A stretch of DNA of 64,000 bases from Pseudobacteriovorax sp. (GTDB lineage: Bacteria > Bdellovibrionota_B > Oligoflexia > Oligoflexales > Oligoflexaceae), in assembly GCA_013215145.1 (NCBI GenBank), contig JABSRP010000029.1, positions 56,922 through 120,921 of the forward strand, in the 5' to 3' direction. A model generated the notes under the pieces. The model ran no database searches. It was not told the DNA's origin and saw only the letters and a list, made by a program, of their open reading frames with translations. Of the stretch, positions 27,451 to 36,067 are shown in pieces; positions within the stretch are counted from its first letter, which is position 1, and each line of letters starts with the position of its first letter. A program made the translations under genes and the position numbers.

Positions 27451-27864
27451 CTAACAACGTAGCATGGTATCGCGAACAATATCCCAGACCATCTCAGGGG
27501 AATCAAATAGCCATCCGGCGGGCCAAAAATCCTCAGGAATAGGCTCTTCAATCCGTGCCACAAGTTCCCAGATCCTTTCAGAGATCATTGAGTTGCGCCG
27601 GATGATAAAAATCTCGCTGAGGCGATCTAGGTACTCCTGAAAAGGCTGATCCGTCTGATGAAGAATAAAATGACAGGAAGCTGTTTCCCATGGATTAGTG
27701 GTATCGATTTGCTCCAAAAGTCGAATGGGGCTTTCGCCTAACGCTTGAGGGTTACTCAGCCCCATACTGGTAAAATCGAAGGGCTCTTTGGTTTCCCCAA
27801 TGATGTAGAATTTGTCTTCGATCTCTACCAACAGCGTTCCTGCACAGCGACCAATTTTTAACAT
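27451..27864 (-). CDS. Unknown small protein inside the cobalamin operon
   Basis: 137 residues, between cbiH (9-nt gap) and cbiF (8-nt gap), so certainly co-transcribed. It is acidic and soluble with no signal peptide. The N-terminal part (LKIGRCAGTLLVEIEDKFYIIGETKEPFDF) looks like a small beta-sheet unit; the rest is helical (PFQEYLDRLSEIFIIRRNSMISERIWELVARIEEP) and Trp-rich at the end (FWPAGWLFDSPEMVW). I do not recognise a family. It is too short and of the wrong fold to be CbiJ, and lacks the patterns of CobE/CbiG or CbiK. A role as accessory or chaperone for a corrin intermediate is only inferred from position. Confidence 0.7.
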   Translation of the reverse strand: MLKIGRCAGTLLVEIEDKFYIIGETKEPFDFTSMGLSNPQALGESPIRLLEQIDTTNPWETASCHFILHQTDQPFQEYLDRLSEIFIIRRNSMISERIWELVARIEEPIPEDFWPAGWLFDSPEMVWDIVRDTMLRC

Positions 27865-27873
27865 TTGGGACTC

Positions 27874-28710
27874 CTACTGAATAAGTTCGTGGTTGATGCT
27901 GATTCCTGGTGTTTGTCCTTGATGAGCAACACCGTCTTCAAGGTTGTATTTGTTTTGATAGCCTCGCGGAGTCACCATATAGCCTTCAAACATATAGGTT
28001 TGCGAGGACCCCACCAAAACCGTCGTGAGCATGCCAATCTCATAATCAAGCATAGACTCCAAATCTGTCATAACGATATTCTGACGAAATCGGTAGGCAC
28101 TTTTCACAAGGGCAACCGGCGTTGATAAAGGACGATACTGAGCAATGATATCGCGAGCCTCGACAATCTGTCTCTGGCGGCGACCACTAGCAGGATTATA
28201 AAATCCGATAACAAAATCCCCCTCAGCAGCAGCGTGAATGCGCTTTTCGATGATAGGCCAGGGTGTTAATAGATCGGATAATGAGATCATACAGGAATCA
28301 TGACCCAAAGGCGTTCCGACCAAAGAGGCGCAAGAGTTTAAAGCTGTGGCCCCAGGGATGACTTCGACTTCAGGACTATCGCCTTTTTTCCAACCCTCCT
28401 GTTTGAGCACCTCAAAGACTAGGGTTCCCATCCCATAAACTCCGGCATCACCAGAAGAGATGATGGCCACCCGTTTTCCTGAACGAGCTTCATGAACGGC
28501 ATGGCGGGCTCTTTCGATCTCCTCCGTCATACCAGTTTGGATGCGTTCTTTGTCTTTGATAAGTTTTCGCACCAGCAACATGTAGGTGCGGTAGCCGATG
28601 ACCATATCAGCATTCTCAATCGCCTTTAGGGCTGCTGGGACGATGTAATCGTGGTTGCCCGGTCCGATTCCAACAATGCTCAGCAGGCCTTGACTGCTAG
28701 TTTCTGTCAT
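27874..28710 (-). CDS. cbiH: Cobalt-precorrin-3B C17-methyltransferase (CbiH/CobJ)
   Basis: 278 residues from the ATG at 28710, which has AAGGAG upstream and overlaps the cbiG stop in an ATGA. Typical SAM methyltransferase blocks: LLSIVGIGPGNHDYIVPAA, VAIISSGDAGVYGMG, VEVIPGATALNSCASLVG and FVIGFYNPASGRRQRQ. It methylates C17 with ring contraction in the cobalt-early pathway. It lacks the ferredoxin/nitrite-reductase-like extension (CbiH60) seen in some species. Confidence 0.95.
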   Translation of the reverse strand: MTETSSQGLLSIVGIGPGNHDYIVPAALKAIENADMVIGYRTYMLLVRKLIKDKERIQTGMTEEIERARHAVHEARSGKRVAIISSGDAGVYGMGTLVFEVLKQEGWKKGDSPEVEVIPGATALNSCASLVGTPLGHDSCMISLSDLLTPWPIIEKRIHAAAEGDFVIGFYNPASGRRQRQIVEARDIIAQYRPLSTPVALVKSAYRFRQNIVMTDLESMLDYEIGMLTTVLVGSSQTYMFEGYMVTPRGYQNKYNLEDGVAHQGQTPGISINHELIQ

Positions 28711-29825
28711 ATTTTTGGTCTCCTTGCGTAGGCCTTCCGGCAAATCGCGATCGTCATGTTTTTTCCGGACTGCTCGCAGTAGTGTTTTTGTTTTTCTATG
28801 AGCAGATCTCTAACCTCTGCTGCCCGAAGAGCAGCGGCCTCCGCTACCGAATCACAGCCGACAAATTTTTTAACTGTGGCGGAGGGGTTTTTGACACCTG
28901 GCGTACCATCGAGCTCCTTTGCAGAATAGGAAATAAGCTCGGCTCCTAGTTCCTTAGCGCATGCGATAACGCCCAGTTCTCGCGTTTTGATATCCAAGCT
29001 TGATACAGAGGCAATGGCCTGTTTGCACAATCCGAATTCTTCTAGAACCAAGGCGATACCCTCTAAAAGGGTGTCTACAGGCGTGTTTTTATCACAGCCA
29101 ATGCCAATACAAAGAGACTTAGGAACCCATTGAATGGCCTGCTGATAAAGAGCTGGTTGGAGTCTTTGAATTTGGCGATCACTGATTAGAATGAAATTAT
29201 GTCCTGTTTCCTGAGCTTTGATGATACTATCTCTATAGCTAACTCCCTTAGGCCAAGATTTTTTCTCCGGCCAAAAGTTGGTCTCGCCCGTCTCTTGAAT
29301 AACATGGACGGGCTCTTCATTGACCACAGCGGCGCATAATCTTGTGACATTATGGTGATCATCATATAACTGCCATCCTAGATGAGTTCCCAGAATATCC
29401 ACCCTCAAGGTATCTTGGACGTCGGAGGCTGTGGTGATGACGGGGGTTGCTGACAGCACCCGTGCAACTTCCGACGTGTAATCGTTTGCCTGACCCACAT
29501 GTCCTGATAAAAGACTAATGGCAAATTGTGCCTTATCGTCGATGCAGATAACAGCTGGGTCTGTTTTCTTGTTTTCGAGAAGTGGGGCTATCATGCGCAC
29601 GACTGCACCGACGCTGATGATAAAAATGAGGCAATCGTGCCGTTTCCACAGAGATCCTAATTCTTTTGAAAAAGGCTGAGGTAATATTTCGGGCTCTTGG
29701 CCTGCGAAGCGATCAGCAAATTTTTTTAAAGTATAGATGGTCCCTTCAAGATTCCGCCCAAGCGTCTCACCGATGGATACGCCATGTTTTGTGATGGCGA
29801 TGATTGCGCAGTTTCCTGGTTTCAT
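28707..29825 (-). CDS. cbiG: Cobalt-precorrin-5A hydrolase (CbiG)
   Basis: 372 residues. It opens the delta-lactone of cobalt-precorrin-5A and releases acetaldehyde. The N-terminal domain has VGAVVRMIAPLLENKKTDPAV and LLSGHVGQANDYTSEVARVL. The C-terminal CobE-like domain has CIGIGCDKNTPVDTL and VKKFVGCDSVAEAAALRAA. Presence of CbiG, CbiD and CbiX marks the pathway as anaerobic/cobalt-early. Overlaps by 4 nt at both ends with cbiL and cbiH. Confidence 0.94.
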   Translation of the reverse strand: MKPGNCAIIAITKHGVSIGETLGRNLEGTIYTLKKFADRFAGQEPEILPQPFSKELGSLWKRHDCLIFIISVGAVVRMIAPLLENKKTDPAVICIDDKAQFAISLLSGHVGQANDYTSEVARVLSATPVITTASDVQDTLRVDILGTHLGWQLYDDHHNVTRLCAAVVNEEPVHVIQETGETNFWPEKKSWPKGVSYRDSIIKAQETGHNFILISDRQIQRLQPALYQQAIQWVPKSLCIGIGCDKNTPVDTLLEGIALVLEEFGLCKQAIASVSSLDIKTRELGVIACAKELGAELISYSAKELDGTPGVKNPSATVKKFVGCDSVAEAAALRAAEVRDLLIEKQKHYCEQSGKNMTIAICRKAYARRPKI

Positions 29826-30565
29826 GATGGAGCCTTTCCCGCCAGAATTCCGGCTCTTTCTTTTTTATTGATGATGACCATGGAGAAGTAGACGCAGCGC
29901 GATTGGTCCACATCTTCGAGATTACTGATGATCTGTTGATTCTCGCTAGTCCCTCGCTCGACATAGGTTGCGCAGGCAAGTAAGCCCTCGTCTCTGAGGA
30001 TCTCGATCAAAGGAGCCATCACAGAACTGACTTTCATCAACACGATGGAATCAAATTGTCTCAGATATGGCCTTAAATTGTCGATGTGATAGCTTGCTGG
30101 AATCACAGCAAAGGTCTCTTGACCATCCACCAATGGTATTCCGGTGACCCCTGGCACGGCGCTGATAGAGCTAATCCCTGGGACAATATCAATGGGTAAC
30201 TTGGGAAAATGAGTTCGGATATGTTCGTACAAATAGATAAACGTGGAATAAACCATAGGATCGCCTTGGGTCAGGAAAGCCACCGACTTACCCTGCTCCA
30301 ATCGATCGCCGATTTGCTGAAATGCTGAGTCCCAATGGGGCTTGATCACTTCCGGATCACGGCTCATAGGAAAGGTTAAAAACAGGCGTTCGGCTTGATT
30401 GCCTTCGTCAATATTTGGGCTGCAGATACGCCAAGCTAGTGATTTCGTCCAGGCATTACTCTGAGGAATAGCAAGCACGTCGACGGAATTAATGACCTTG
30501 TGGGCCCTTAGCGTCAATAGATCTGGAGCTCCTGGGCCGACTCCTATGCCATATAATTTACTCGT
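29822..30565 (-). CDS. cbiL: Cobalt-precorrin-2 C20-methyltransferase (CbiL/CobI), probable non-AUG start
   Basis: About 247 residues. It carries the family motifs VAFLTQGDPMVYSTF, DIVPGISSISAVPGV and the SAM-binding start LYGIGVGPGAPDLLT. That glycine-rich start lies upstream of the first conventional start codon in frame (TTG at 30517), which would delete it. No ATG, GTG or TTG occurs upstream before the frame leaves the family alignment. ACG at 30565, three codons before LYGIG and 10 nt after AGGAT, is the most likely start (ATA is another option). The gene overlaps the stop codon of cbiET, so translational coupling could help a weak start. Confidence 0.88.
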   Translation of the reverse strand, partial: TSKLYGIGVGPGAPDLLTLRAHKVINSVDVLAIPQSNAWTKSLAWRICSPNIDEGNQAERLFLTFPMSRDPEVIKPHWDSAFQQIGDRLEQGKSVAFLTQGDPMVYSTFIYLYEHIRTHFPKLPIDIVPGISSISAVPGVTGIPLVDGQETFAVIPASYHIDNLRPYLRQFDSIVLMKVSSVMAPLIEILRDEGLLACATYVERGTSENQQIISNLEDVDQSRCVYFSMVIINKKERAGILAGKAPS

Positions 30566-31796
30566 GGTGGCTGATATCCTTTTTGATGGTGAAGCAATGA
30601 ATCGGGTTTAGAGCATCGTAGCGGTGAAACTTCCCCGCTAGATCTTTTCCTCTGCTAATCTGTATCAATTGACTTTCGAAGGGAATTCCCCTTGTATTCA
30701 GATAAGTCACCACCTCGTTTGTGTTCTCGAGAGTCACTGTGTTGACGACAATGATGCCGTCCTTGTGGATTTTTTTGAGACATAAGTCTAAAATAGCCTC
30801 AAGCTTGCCGCGACTACCTCCAATAAAAATCTTGTCGACACTGGGTTGATCTTGTAGGACGTAAGGGGCTTCCCCTGCTAGCACTAAGACGTTATCGGCT
30901 TTATGAGTCCTGCAGTTATCTTCAAGGTGCTGTAACGATTCTTCATGACACTCCACTGCCGTCACCGAACCGTTATAGGCAAGGTGAGCTGCCTCGATAC
31001 TAACCGCGCCTGAACCAGCTCCTATATCCCACACCCTATCTTCTGGCTGAATGTTAAGGTTCATAAACGAAATCGCCCTAATCTCGCGCTTTGTGATCAA
31101 TCCTTTCTTGGGAAGCCGCTTAGCGTAAGCCTCCTCCGATAGTATGGCCTGGCGCTTCGGCAAGGGCCCCTGTCGTTGTAGGATTAAAAGATTTTGCCTG
31201 TGGCAATGTGCTAGTTGCCGTAGCGATGAGCAGTCATGGCTGGAAATCTTCTCTTCTGGTCCTGATAGATTTTCGCAGAGGGTGATCTCCCATGACGTAT
31301 CCTGGTAACTTTCCATATAGTCGGCAATAGCCTGAGGCGTGTTCACGTTATCGGTTAGACAGAACACTAGGGAGTGCCTTTGGACCTTGGTCATAAACCC
31401 TTGGATACTGCGCCCATGAAGCGATAGAAGCAGTGCATTCTGCCAGGGAGTTCCAGTTTTGGCTGCAGCTAGTTGAATACTGCTTAGATTAGGAATAATC
31501 TGGCAATCATAATCCTGTAATAAGGTATGGAGCCAAGATCCGATTCCATAACAAAGTGGATCCCCTGAGGCTAGAATCACTATGGATGATGGCTCGTCGA
31601 TAGCATCGATGAGTGACTTTAAGTCTGATAATGGCTTAGGAAACGGCTTTAAATTAAGATTTTGCTCAGCAAAAAAACCAAGGGATGATGCCGATCCGAA
31701 AATAAGGGAAGCCTCTTGGATCCGATTGAAGGATCTTGCAGGTAGATCGATGCAACCTGATTCTGTCATGCCAATGATAGAAATCTTATGTTTCAT
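30558..31796 (-). CDS. cobL: Precorrin-6B C5,15-methyltransferase, CbiE-CbiT fusion (CobL)
   Basis: 412 residues. The N-terminal CbiE methyltransferase (1-205) has ISIIGMTESGCIDLPA and VILASGDPLCYGIGSWL. The C-terminal CbiT domain (about 225-400) is a Rossmann-type methyltransferase/decarboxylase with VWDIGAGSGAVSIEAAHLA, FIGGSRGKLEAILDLC and IVVNTVTLENTNEV. Together they methylate C5 and C15 and decarboxylate the C12 acetate. The fusion is common in both pathways. It overlaps cbiC by 4 nt and cbiL by about 8 nt. Confidence 0.94.
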   Translation of the reverse strand: MKHKISIIGMTESGCIDLPARSFNRIQEASLIFGSASSLGFFAEQNLNLKPFPKPLSDLKSLIDAIDEPSSIVILASGDPLCYGIGSWLHTLLQDYDCQIIPNLSSIQLAAAKTGTPWQNALLLSLHGRSIQGFMTKVQRHSLVFCLTDNVNTPQAIADYMESYQDTSWEITLCENLSGPEEKISSHDCSSLRQLAHCHRQNLLILQRQGPLPKRQAILSEEAYAKRLPKKGLITKREIRAISFMNLNIQPEDRVWDIGAGSGAVSIEAAHLAYNGSVTAVECHEESLQHLEDNCRTHKADNVLVLAGEAPYVLQDQPSVDKIFIGGSRGKLEAILDLCLKKIHKDGIIVVNTVTLENTNEVVTYLNTRGIPFESQLIQISRGKDLAGKFHRYDALNPIHCFTIKKDISHHE

Positions 31797-32446
31797 GTCT
31801 GTCCCGCCGCTAGATAGAATAGGGCATGGACGATGGAAACCGCAATGGTACTACCGCCTTTGCGACCTTTGGTGACAATATGCGGGAGCGAGCTAGCCAT
31901 TGTTAGCTCTTTGGACTCTGCCGCGGATACAAATCCAACCGGGACGCCAATCACGAGTGCAGGTTTTATGATGCCTTGCTCAGCAAGCTCGATGATTTCC
32001 AACAGCGCCGTTGGTGCGTTGCCAATAGCCACCACAGCTCCATCTAAAAGCTTTAGGTCAGCCGCTTTTTTCATGCTGTATCGAGCTCTAGTACTATTAT
32101 GCTCCTTTGCAGAGGCGATGACATCAGGGTCACTAATAAAGCAATGAGCCTCGCATTGGTATTGTTCTAACCGCGAAGGGCTGAGGCCGATACGAATCAT
32201 ATCCACATCGGTGACGATGGGGCATCCAGACTCTAGGGCTCTAATGCCCGCTTCGATAGCTCCTTGGCTGATACTAACTAGATCGCAGTACTCAAAGTCA
32301 GCAGTCGAGTGAATGACCCGCCTTACGATTTGCCATTCTTTAGCGTCCCAGGTATTCGGACCGACCTCTTGATCGATAATCTGAAAACTGCTAGATTCGA
32401 TGGCGCGTCCTAGTTGCGTCAGCTGTCGCATGTCTTTATGTTGCAT
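31793..32446 (-). CDS. cbiC: Cobalt-precorrin-8 methylmutase (CbiC/CobH)
   Basis: 217 residues. It moves the methyl group from C11 to C12 to give cobyrinic acid. The catalytic His46 is in RRVIHSTADFEY; VTDVDMIRIGLSP, AIGNAPTALLEIIE and VIGVPVGFVSAAESKE are family signatures. Start overlaps the cbiD stop by 11 nt, end overlaps cobL by 4 nt. Confidence 0.95.
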   Translation of the reverse strand: MQHKDMRQLTQLGRAIESSSFQIIDQEVGPNTWDAKEWQIVRRVIHSTADFEYCDLVSISQGAIEAGIRALESGCPIVTDVDMIRIGLSPSRLEQYQCEAHCFISDPDVIASAKEHNSTRARYSMKKAADLKLLDGAVVAIGNAPTALLEIIELAEQGIIKPALVIGVPVGFVSAAESKELTMASSLPHIVTKGRKGGSTIAVSIVHALFYLAAGQT

Positions 32447-33596
32447 AAATGCTCTCCTCTATCTGTGCTTTTGTTGGTGGGTTGGGATGATGCCAGCTTC
32501 TTTCGCCAATGATCTTGCCTGAGAACGATATCATGGTGACGTTAACGTATAGCTTACCCTTAACAAAACCCTCGCAGGCTGTGGCAGCAGTATGGCAAAT
32601 AGCAGAAGTTATCCCAGAAAGATCGTTACTGTCGCAGATTTCTAGTACATGCCGCGCTGTGTTAGCCTCGATGATCTCTTGGACGATGGCAGGTGACGCG
32701 CCCAAATTTTTGGCGAGCTGACTCAACATATCCATGTTAACGATGCTTGCAGAAGCATGTGTCATCATCCGATTGTCGGCAATTTTAGAGAGTTTTCCCA
32801 TCATCGCAATAATGTGTACCTTACGAAATCCATTTCTAATAGCCTGACGCATAGCGATACCAATATAGTCACCAACCTGAATAAATCCCTGAATTCCGAC
32901 ATCATCGCGGATTTTTATCGCTGCTTGTTCGGAGCGACCTCCCGTTGTGAATACCAGAGTCGTCTCGCCACAATGGGCAGCAAGACCGATGCTTTGCCTA
33001 ACACTGGCGATGAAGGCAGACGTCGAATAAGGAAGAACGACCCCTGTTGTTCCAAGGATCGAAATCCCACCAATTAGACCAAGCCTTTCGTTGATGGTTT
33101 TTTTTGCCCGCTCTTCGCCATCGGGAACCGAGATCGCTATATCTGCCCCACAAAATCTGGATCCTTCTAACTCTTCCAAAACCATCTGTCTGATATTCTT
33201 TCGAGGGACGGGATTGATAGCCGCTGTTCCCACCTCCAAACCAAGACCTGGTTTTGTGACAGTAGCGACACCAATGCCTCCCGAAATAGAAATCCCTTGT
33301 TTTTCATTCACGCTGACACTAGCGATAATCTCAGCCCCATGGGTGCAGTCTGGATCATCGCCACCATCTTTGATAGTGGTGCAATGACAGACATCGCCCT
33401 CAAGGACGCAGTTAACGATATCGAAGACTACCTCACTGCCATTGGGGATCGTAATACTAATCTTATCAATCAACTTACCTGTGAGAAGGGATCTCACCGC
33501 AGCGCGCGCGACCGCTGCAGCACAGGCACCAGTTGTGTAACCTGTGCGCATCCCCTCTTTGGGGCCGGTCTGGTTGATTGACGATGACTTGTTCAT
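32436..33596 (-). CDS. cbiD: Cobalt-precorrin-5B C1-methyltransferase (CbiD)
   Basis: 386 residues. N-terminal RTGYTTGACAAAVARAA is the family hallmark, followed by IKDGGDDPDCTHGAEI, GVATVTKPGLGL, NPVPRKNIRQM and GTTGVVLPYS. It methylates C1 and is found only in the cobalt-early route. Starts 7 nt after the FAD-reductase-like gene stop. Confidence 0.96.
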   Translation of the reverse strand: MNKSSSINQTGPKEGMRTGYTTGACAAAVARAAVRSLLTGKLIDKISITIPNGSEVVFDIVNCVLEGDVCHCTTIKDGGDDPDCTHGAEIIASVSVNEKQGISISGGIGVATVTKPGLGLEVGTAAINPVPRKNIRQMVLEELEGSRFCGADIAISVPDGEERAKKTINERLGLIGGISILGTTGVVLPYSTSAFIASVRQSIGLAAHCGETTLVFTTGGRSEQAAIKIRDDVGIQGFIQVGDYIGIAMRQAIRNGFRKVHIIAMMGKLSKIADNRMMTHASASIVNMDMLSQLAKNLGASPAIVQEIIEANTARHVLEICDSNDLSGITSAICHTAATACEGFVKGKLYVNVTMISFSGKIIGERSWHHPNPPTKAQIEESIYAT

Positions 33597-33603
33597 GTTG
33601 ACT

Positions 33604-34305
33604 TTAAGTCTTTGGTGGTTTTCGGAAAAAGATCTCCTGCTTGATATTTGCCGGATCCACTGTATTCTGTTCTAGTTTTTCTCGAAGGGAGGTCACCATA
33701 AGCCCATCGCCTGCGAGAAAATGATGCTGCCCTCGAAGACTTTTGACGTCAAAGGATTGGAAAAGATCCTGGCGAGACGTCTCGTTATCAATAGCGGGAA
33801 TATCGATTATCTCCAGATGGGAAGCCCATTTCTGCAGGTGTTCTAGGACAAAACTATCAGACAGAAAGCGATCGCGCTCTCGGAGCCAATAGATCTGACA
33901 GGTTGCATCCTTTAGATTCTGCGACGATAAAAGGCCCATTCCAGCGGTTATTCCCGTATCGCTACAGACAACTGAAATGGAGTCAACAGACTCATCCAAA
34001 GTAAATTTGCCCCAGCAGCCAGAAAACTCTATACGATCCGATACTTTCAGTGAGTTTATGTAATGAGAGCCAAACCCGTTATCGACGCGAGCGGCTGCCA
34101 AATAAAAGCGATCAGCATCGATAGGCATCAGTGTATACGCCCGTTTATGCAGTTTGTCGAGACCTGGATTCATACCGCTATTTACAATGATGTATTTACC
34201 GGCTGCATAGTTGATAGCCTCCAGATCATCTACCTTGATCTCTAGTAGATTGTGATGGGGAAACTCCAGCAGGCTTAGCACCGTGGCTTGGTGGGATTTA
34301 GCCAT
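33604..34305 (-). CDS. Ferredoxin-reductase-like flavoprotein in the cobalamin operon
   Basis: 233 residues with the two-domain ferredoxin-NADP reductase layout. The N-terminal barrel (1-100) has the FAD site HKRAYTLMP (in place of RxYS/T) and a GKF segment in GCWGKFTLDE. The nucleotide domain begins SISVVCSDTGITAGMGLL and ends HHFLAGDGLMVTSLREKL, then FFRKPP. No iron-sulfur cluster motif. The operon has no cbiJ (precorrin-6A reductase); this NAD(P)H reductase is a candidate replacement. Alternatively it could reduce Co(II) to Co(I) before adenosylation, like CobR, or reduce the ferredoxin domain on CbiX. It overlaps the DUF3209 gene by 8 nt. Confidence 0.8.
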   Translation of the reverse strand: MAKSHQATVLSLLEFPHHNLLEIKVDDLEAINYAAGKYIIVNSGMNPGLDKLHKRAYTLMPIDADRFYLAAARVDNGFGSHYINSLKVSDRIEFSGCWGKFTLDESVDSISVVCSDTGITAGMGLLSSQNLKDATCQIYWLRERDRFLSDSFVLEHLQKWASHLEIIDIPAIDNETSRQDLFQSFDVKSLRGQHHFLAGDGLMVTSLREKLEQNTVDPANIKQEIFFRKPPKT

Positions 34306-34708
34306 TTTGCCCCTCCGTTGGCGTAGCTCCTTTCAATTCATTGGCTGGGTAAACCTCGTGAACGTAGTCGTGAATATCCTCTAGATCAGCATATAAAGAC
34401 TTTAGGGCTTCACACTCACGATCGAGGTTGTACTCTACTTTTTTGGTAAGAATTTGTAGGGATTTGTAGTAGGCATCTTGATGTTTGGGAATCTCTTTAA
34501 ACGCCACTTTTTCTGATAGCTTTGTGGTAGCAAACTCAAAGTTTGACTTTAGCTCGAGAAGCGATTGCGATTCGAGAATCTGTTTGAAATGAGGCTCTTG
34601 ATCGATATTGCCAAGTTCATCTAAGTCGTGTTGTTTAGCAGCCTCATTCTCGATGCCAACTATGTTCATCAGGCCCAGTCTTAGGGCAGCTAGTTCTCTA
34701 CAAGCCAT
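34298..34708 (-). CDS. DUF3209 family protein
   Basis: 136 residues. The N-terminus MACRELAALRLGLMNIVGIE is the signature of DUF3209, a short helical family that I know from cobalamin gene clusters. The rest is two long helices rich in Glu/Lys. No enzyme motif, no signal peptide. The conserved Cys near the N-terminus could bind metal. Its place between the CbiX-ferredoxin fusion and the FAD reductase suggests a role in cobalt handling or electron supply; this is inference. Confidence 0.8.
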   Translation of the reverse strand: MACRELAALRLGLMNIVGIENEAAKQHDLDELGNIDQEPHFKQILESQSLLELKSNFEFATTKLSEKVAFKEIPKHQDAYYKSLQILTKKVEYNLDRECEALKSLYADLEDIHDYVHEVYPANELKGATPTEGQNG

Positions 34709-34719
34709 ATTTTTTTATC

Positions 34720-35973
34720 CTATAAAATCGTATCGACACGTTCACGTAATATTTCATCCTGTTTCAAATGCTTATGAACCAGATCTTCGATATCCTCTTG
34801 GGTCATATCGCGGTACCAGATGCCATCGGGATAGACGGCTACAGCAGGCCCTTCACCACATCGTCCCAGGCATGAGGTATTGGTTATTTTAAAGTCCTTC
34901 AGTATTTTTTCACTTTTAAGTGTACGGCGAAGCTTAGCCAAAATACCGATGGATCCGCGATTGGCGCAGTCATGATTGGTGCAAACTAAAACATGCTTCT
35001 TAAACAGGTTGTGCGAGTGTTCACCTACCGCAGCTTGCTTATGGGTTTTCATATGCCGTGTAGACCAAAGCAGCGATTCGAAACCGCCAACTTTCTCTTT
35101 GAATTTTCCTAAAGGAATCCGATACTGGCAAGTTGTGCAGGGGAGGGCCATCTCCTGACCGTCTGCTTGAGCCTGGAAATGATCGAGGCAAACATCTTCG
35201 ATGAGTTTTGTCTGGCCAATATGTGGTAGCATCACAAACTTGATCCACCGGAGTTTGCCACTGAGCTCTGTGACGAACTCTCTAATTTTATTAAGTATCA
35301 CTCCACTATATAGAAAATAAGGAAGGATAAAGATCCTTTTAGGACCTAGCCTTGATGCCCTTTCTAGCGCAATTTTATAGTTTGGCTCAGATAGGCTATA
35401 GGAAGAAGGAATCGTCCAAGTGAAACCCGCTGCGCTACCGATACCAAAGACTTGCCTGGCAAAATCACTATTAGCCCCCAAATCAGAGGAGCCTCGACCG
35501 ACTCCAATAAGTATATCTGACTCACAAATGTCGCGTGGCTCTAAGATTTCGCTATATCTCTGAATGAATAGCGGGTGCAACCCTATAGGGGGGAGAAGGC
35601 GTATATCGCAGCCATTGGAGGAACGTTTGGCGTCCTCTATCATTAACGGTAAATCATTTTTCACATGCCCAGCACTAAACAACATCACAGGTTGGACTAG
35701 GACTTGCGTGTATTTTTGAGCGATATCCGAAAGCAGATCCTGGGCCAAGGGCTGAGCCAACTCAAGGTATCCCATATAAAGGGAAGTCGGTAGGTTGCCA
35801 AGCCTTTGTCTGAGTGTAGCAACGGTGTCCTCAAATGCACGATTGGCTCCGGACCTCCGGCTACCATGGCCGACGAATACTAAAGCTATCTGCTTAGGTA
35901 TGGGTTGTTGCTGAATATCAAGCACGGTTTTCTCGATTTTCGATAATAGGAAACCCTTGCCATATAAAAACAT
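34720..35973 (-). CDS. cbiX: Sirohydrochlorin cobaltochelatase CbiX fused to a [2Fe-2S] ferredoxin domain
   Basis: 417 residues. The tandem CbiX chelatase has FVGHGSRRSGANRAF in the first half and LIGVGRGSSDLGANSDF in the second, with metal-site segments FSAGHVKNDLP and PYFLYSGVILNKI. A Cys pair follows in CTTCQYRIPLGKF, typical of long CbiX. The last 95 residues form a thioredoxin-like [2Fe-2S] ferredoxin with Cys in LVCTNHDCANRG and TSCLGRCGEGP. It inserts cobalt into sirohydrochlorin. First gene of the operon. The ATG at 35973 has no Shine-Dalgarno; a GTG 48 nt downstream is an alternative. The riboswitch leader lies just upstream. Confidence 0.92.
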   Translation of the reverse strand: MFLYGKGFLLSKIEKTVLDIQQQPIPKQIALVFVGHGSRRSGANRAFEDTVATLRQRLGNLPTSLYMGYLELAQPLAQDLLSDIAQKYTQVLVQPVMLFSAGHVKNDLPLMIEDAKRSSNGCDIRLLPPIGLHPLFIQRYSEILEPRDICESDILIGVGRGSSDLGANSDFARQVFGIGSAAGFTWTIPSSYSLSEPNYKIALERASRLGPKRIFILPYFLYSGVILNKIREFVTELSGKLRWIKFVMLPHIGQTKLIEDVCLDHFQAQADGQEMALPCTTCQYRIPLGKFKEKVGGFESLLWSTRHMKTHKQAAVGEHSHNLFKKHVLVCTNHDCANRGSIGILAKLRRTLKSEKILKDFKITNTSCLGRCGEGPAVAVYPDGIWYRDMTQEDIEDLVHKHLKQDEILRERVDTIL

Positions 35974-36028
35974 GGCGATTCATTTACACAATGAAAAACC
36001 CGGTAAGTTTAACTTTAAAAAAACAAGT

Positions 36029-36052
36029 CTATAATAGATGATGGATATTCAT
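36029..36052 (-). CDS. Possible 7-codon leader peptide after the cobalamin riboswitch
   Basis: ATG at 36052 is followed by six codons and TAG. GAGGAGG lies 6-7 nt upstream, the best ribosome binding site in the leader, whereas cbiX itself has none. It ends 55 nt before the cbiX ATG. Possibly a regulatory leader or a landing site for reinitiation; it may also be chance. Confidence 0.35.
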   Translation of the reverse strand: MNIHHLL

Positions 36053-36067
36053 AGATAACCTCCTCGG

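Noticed and set aside
27451..27864. Considered as CbiJ to complete the corrin pathway
   Set aside because: Too short, no Rossmann-type dinucleotide motif and no CbiJ/CobK patterns.
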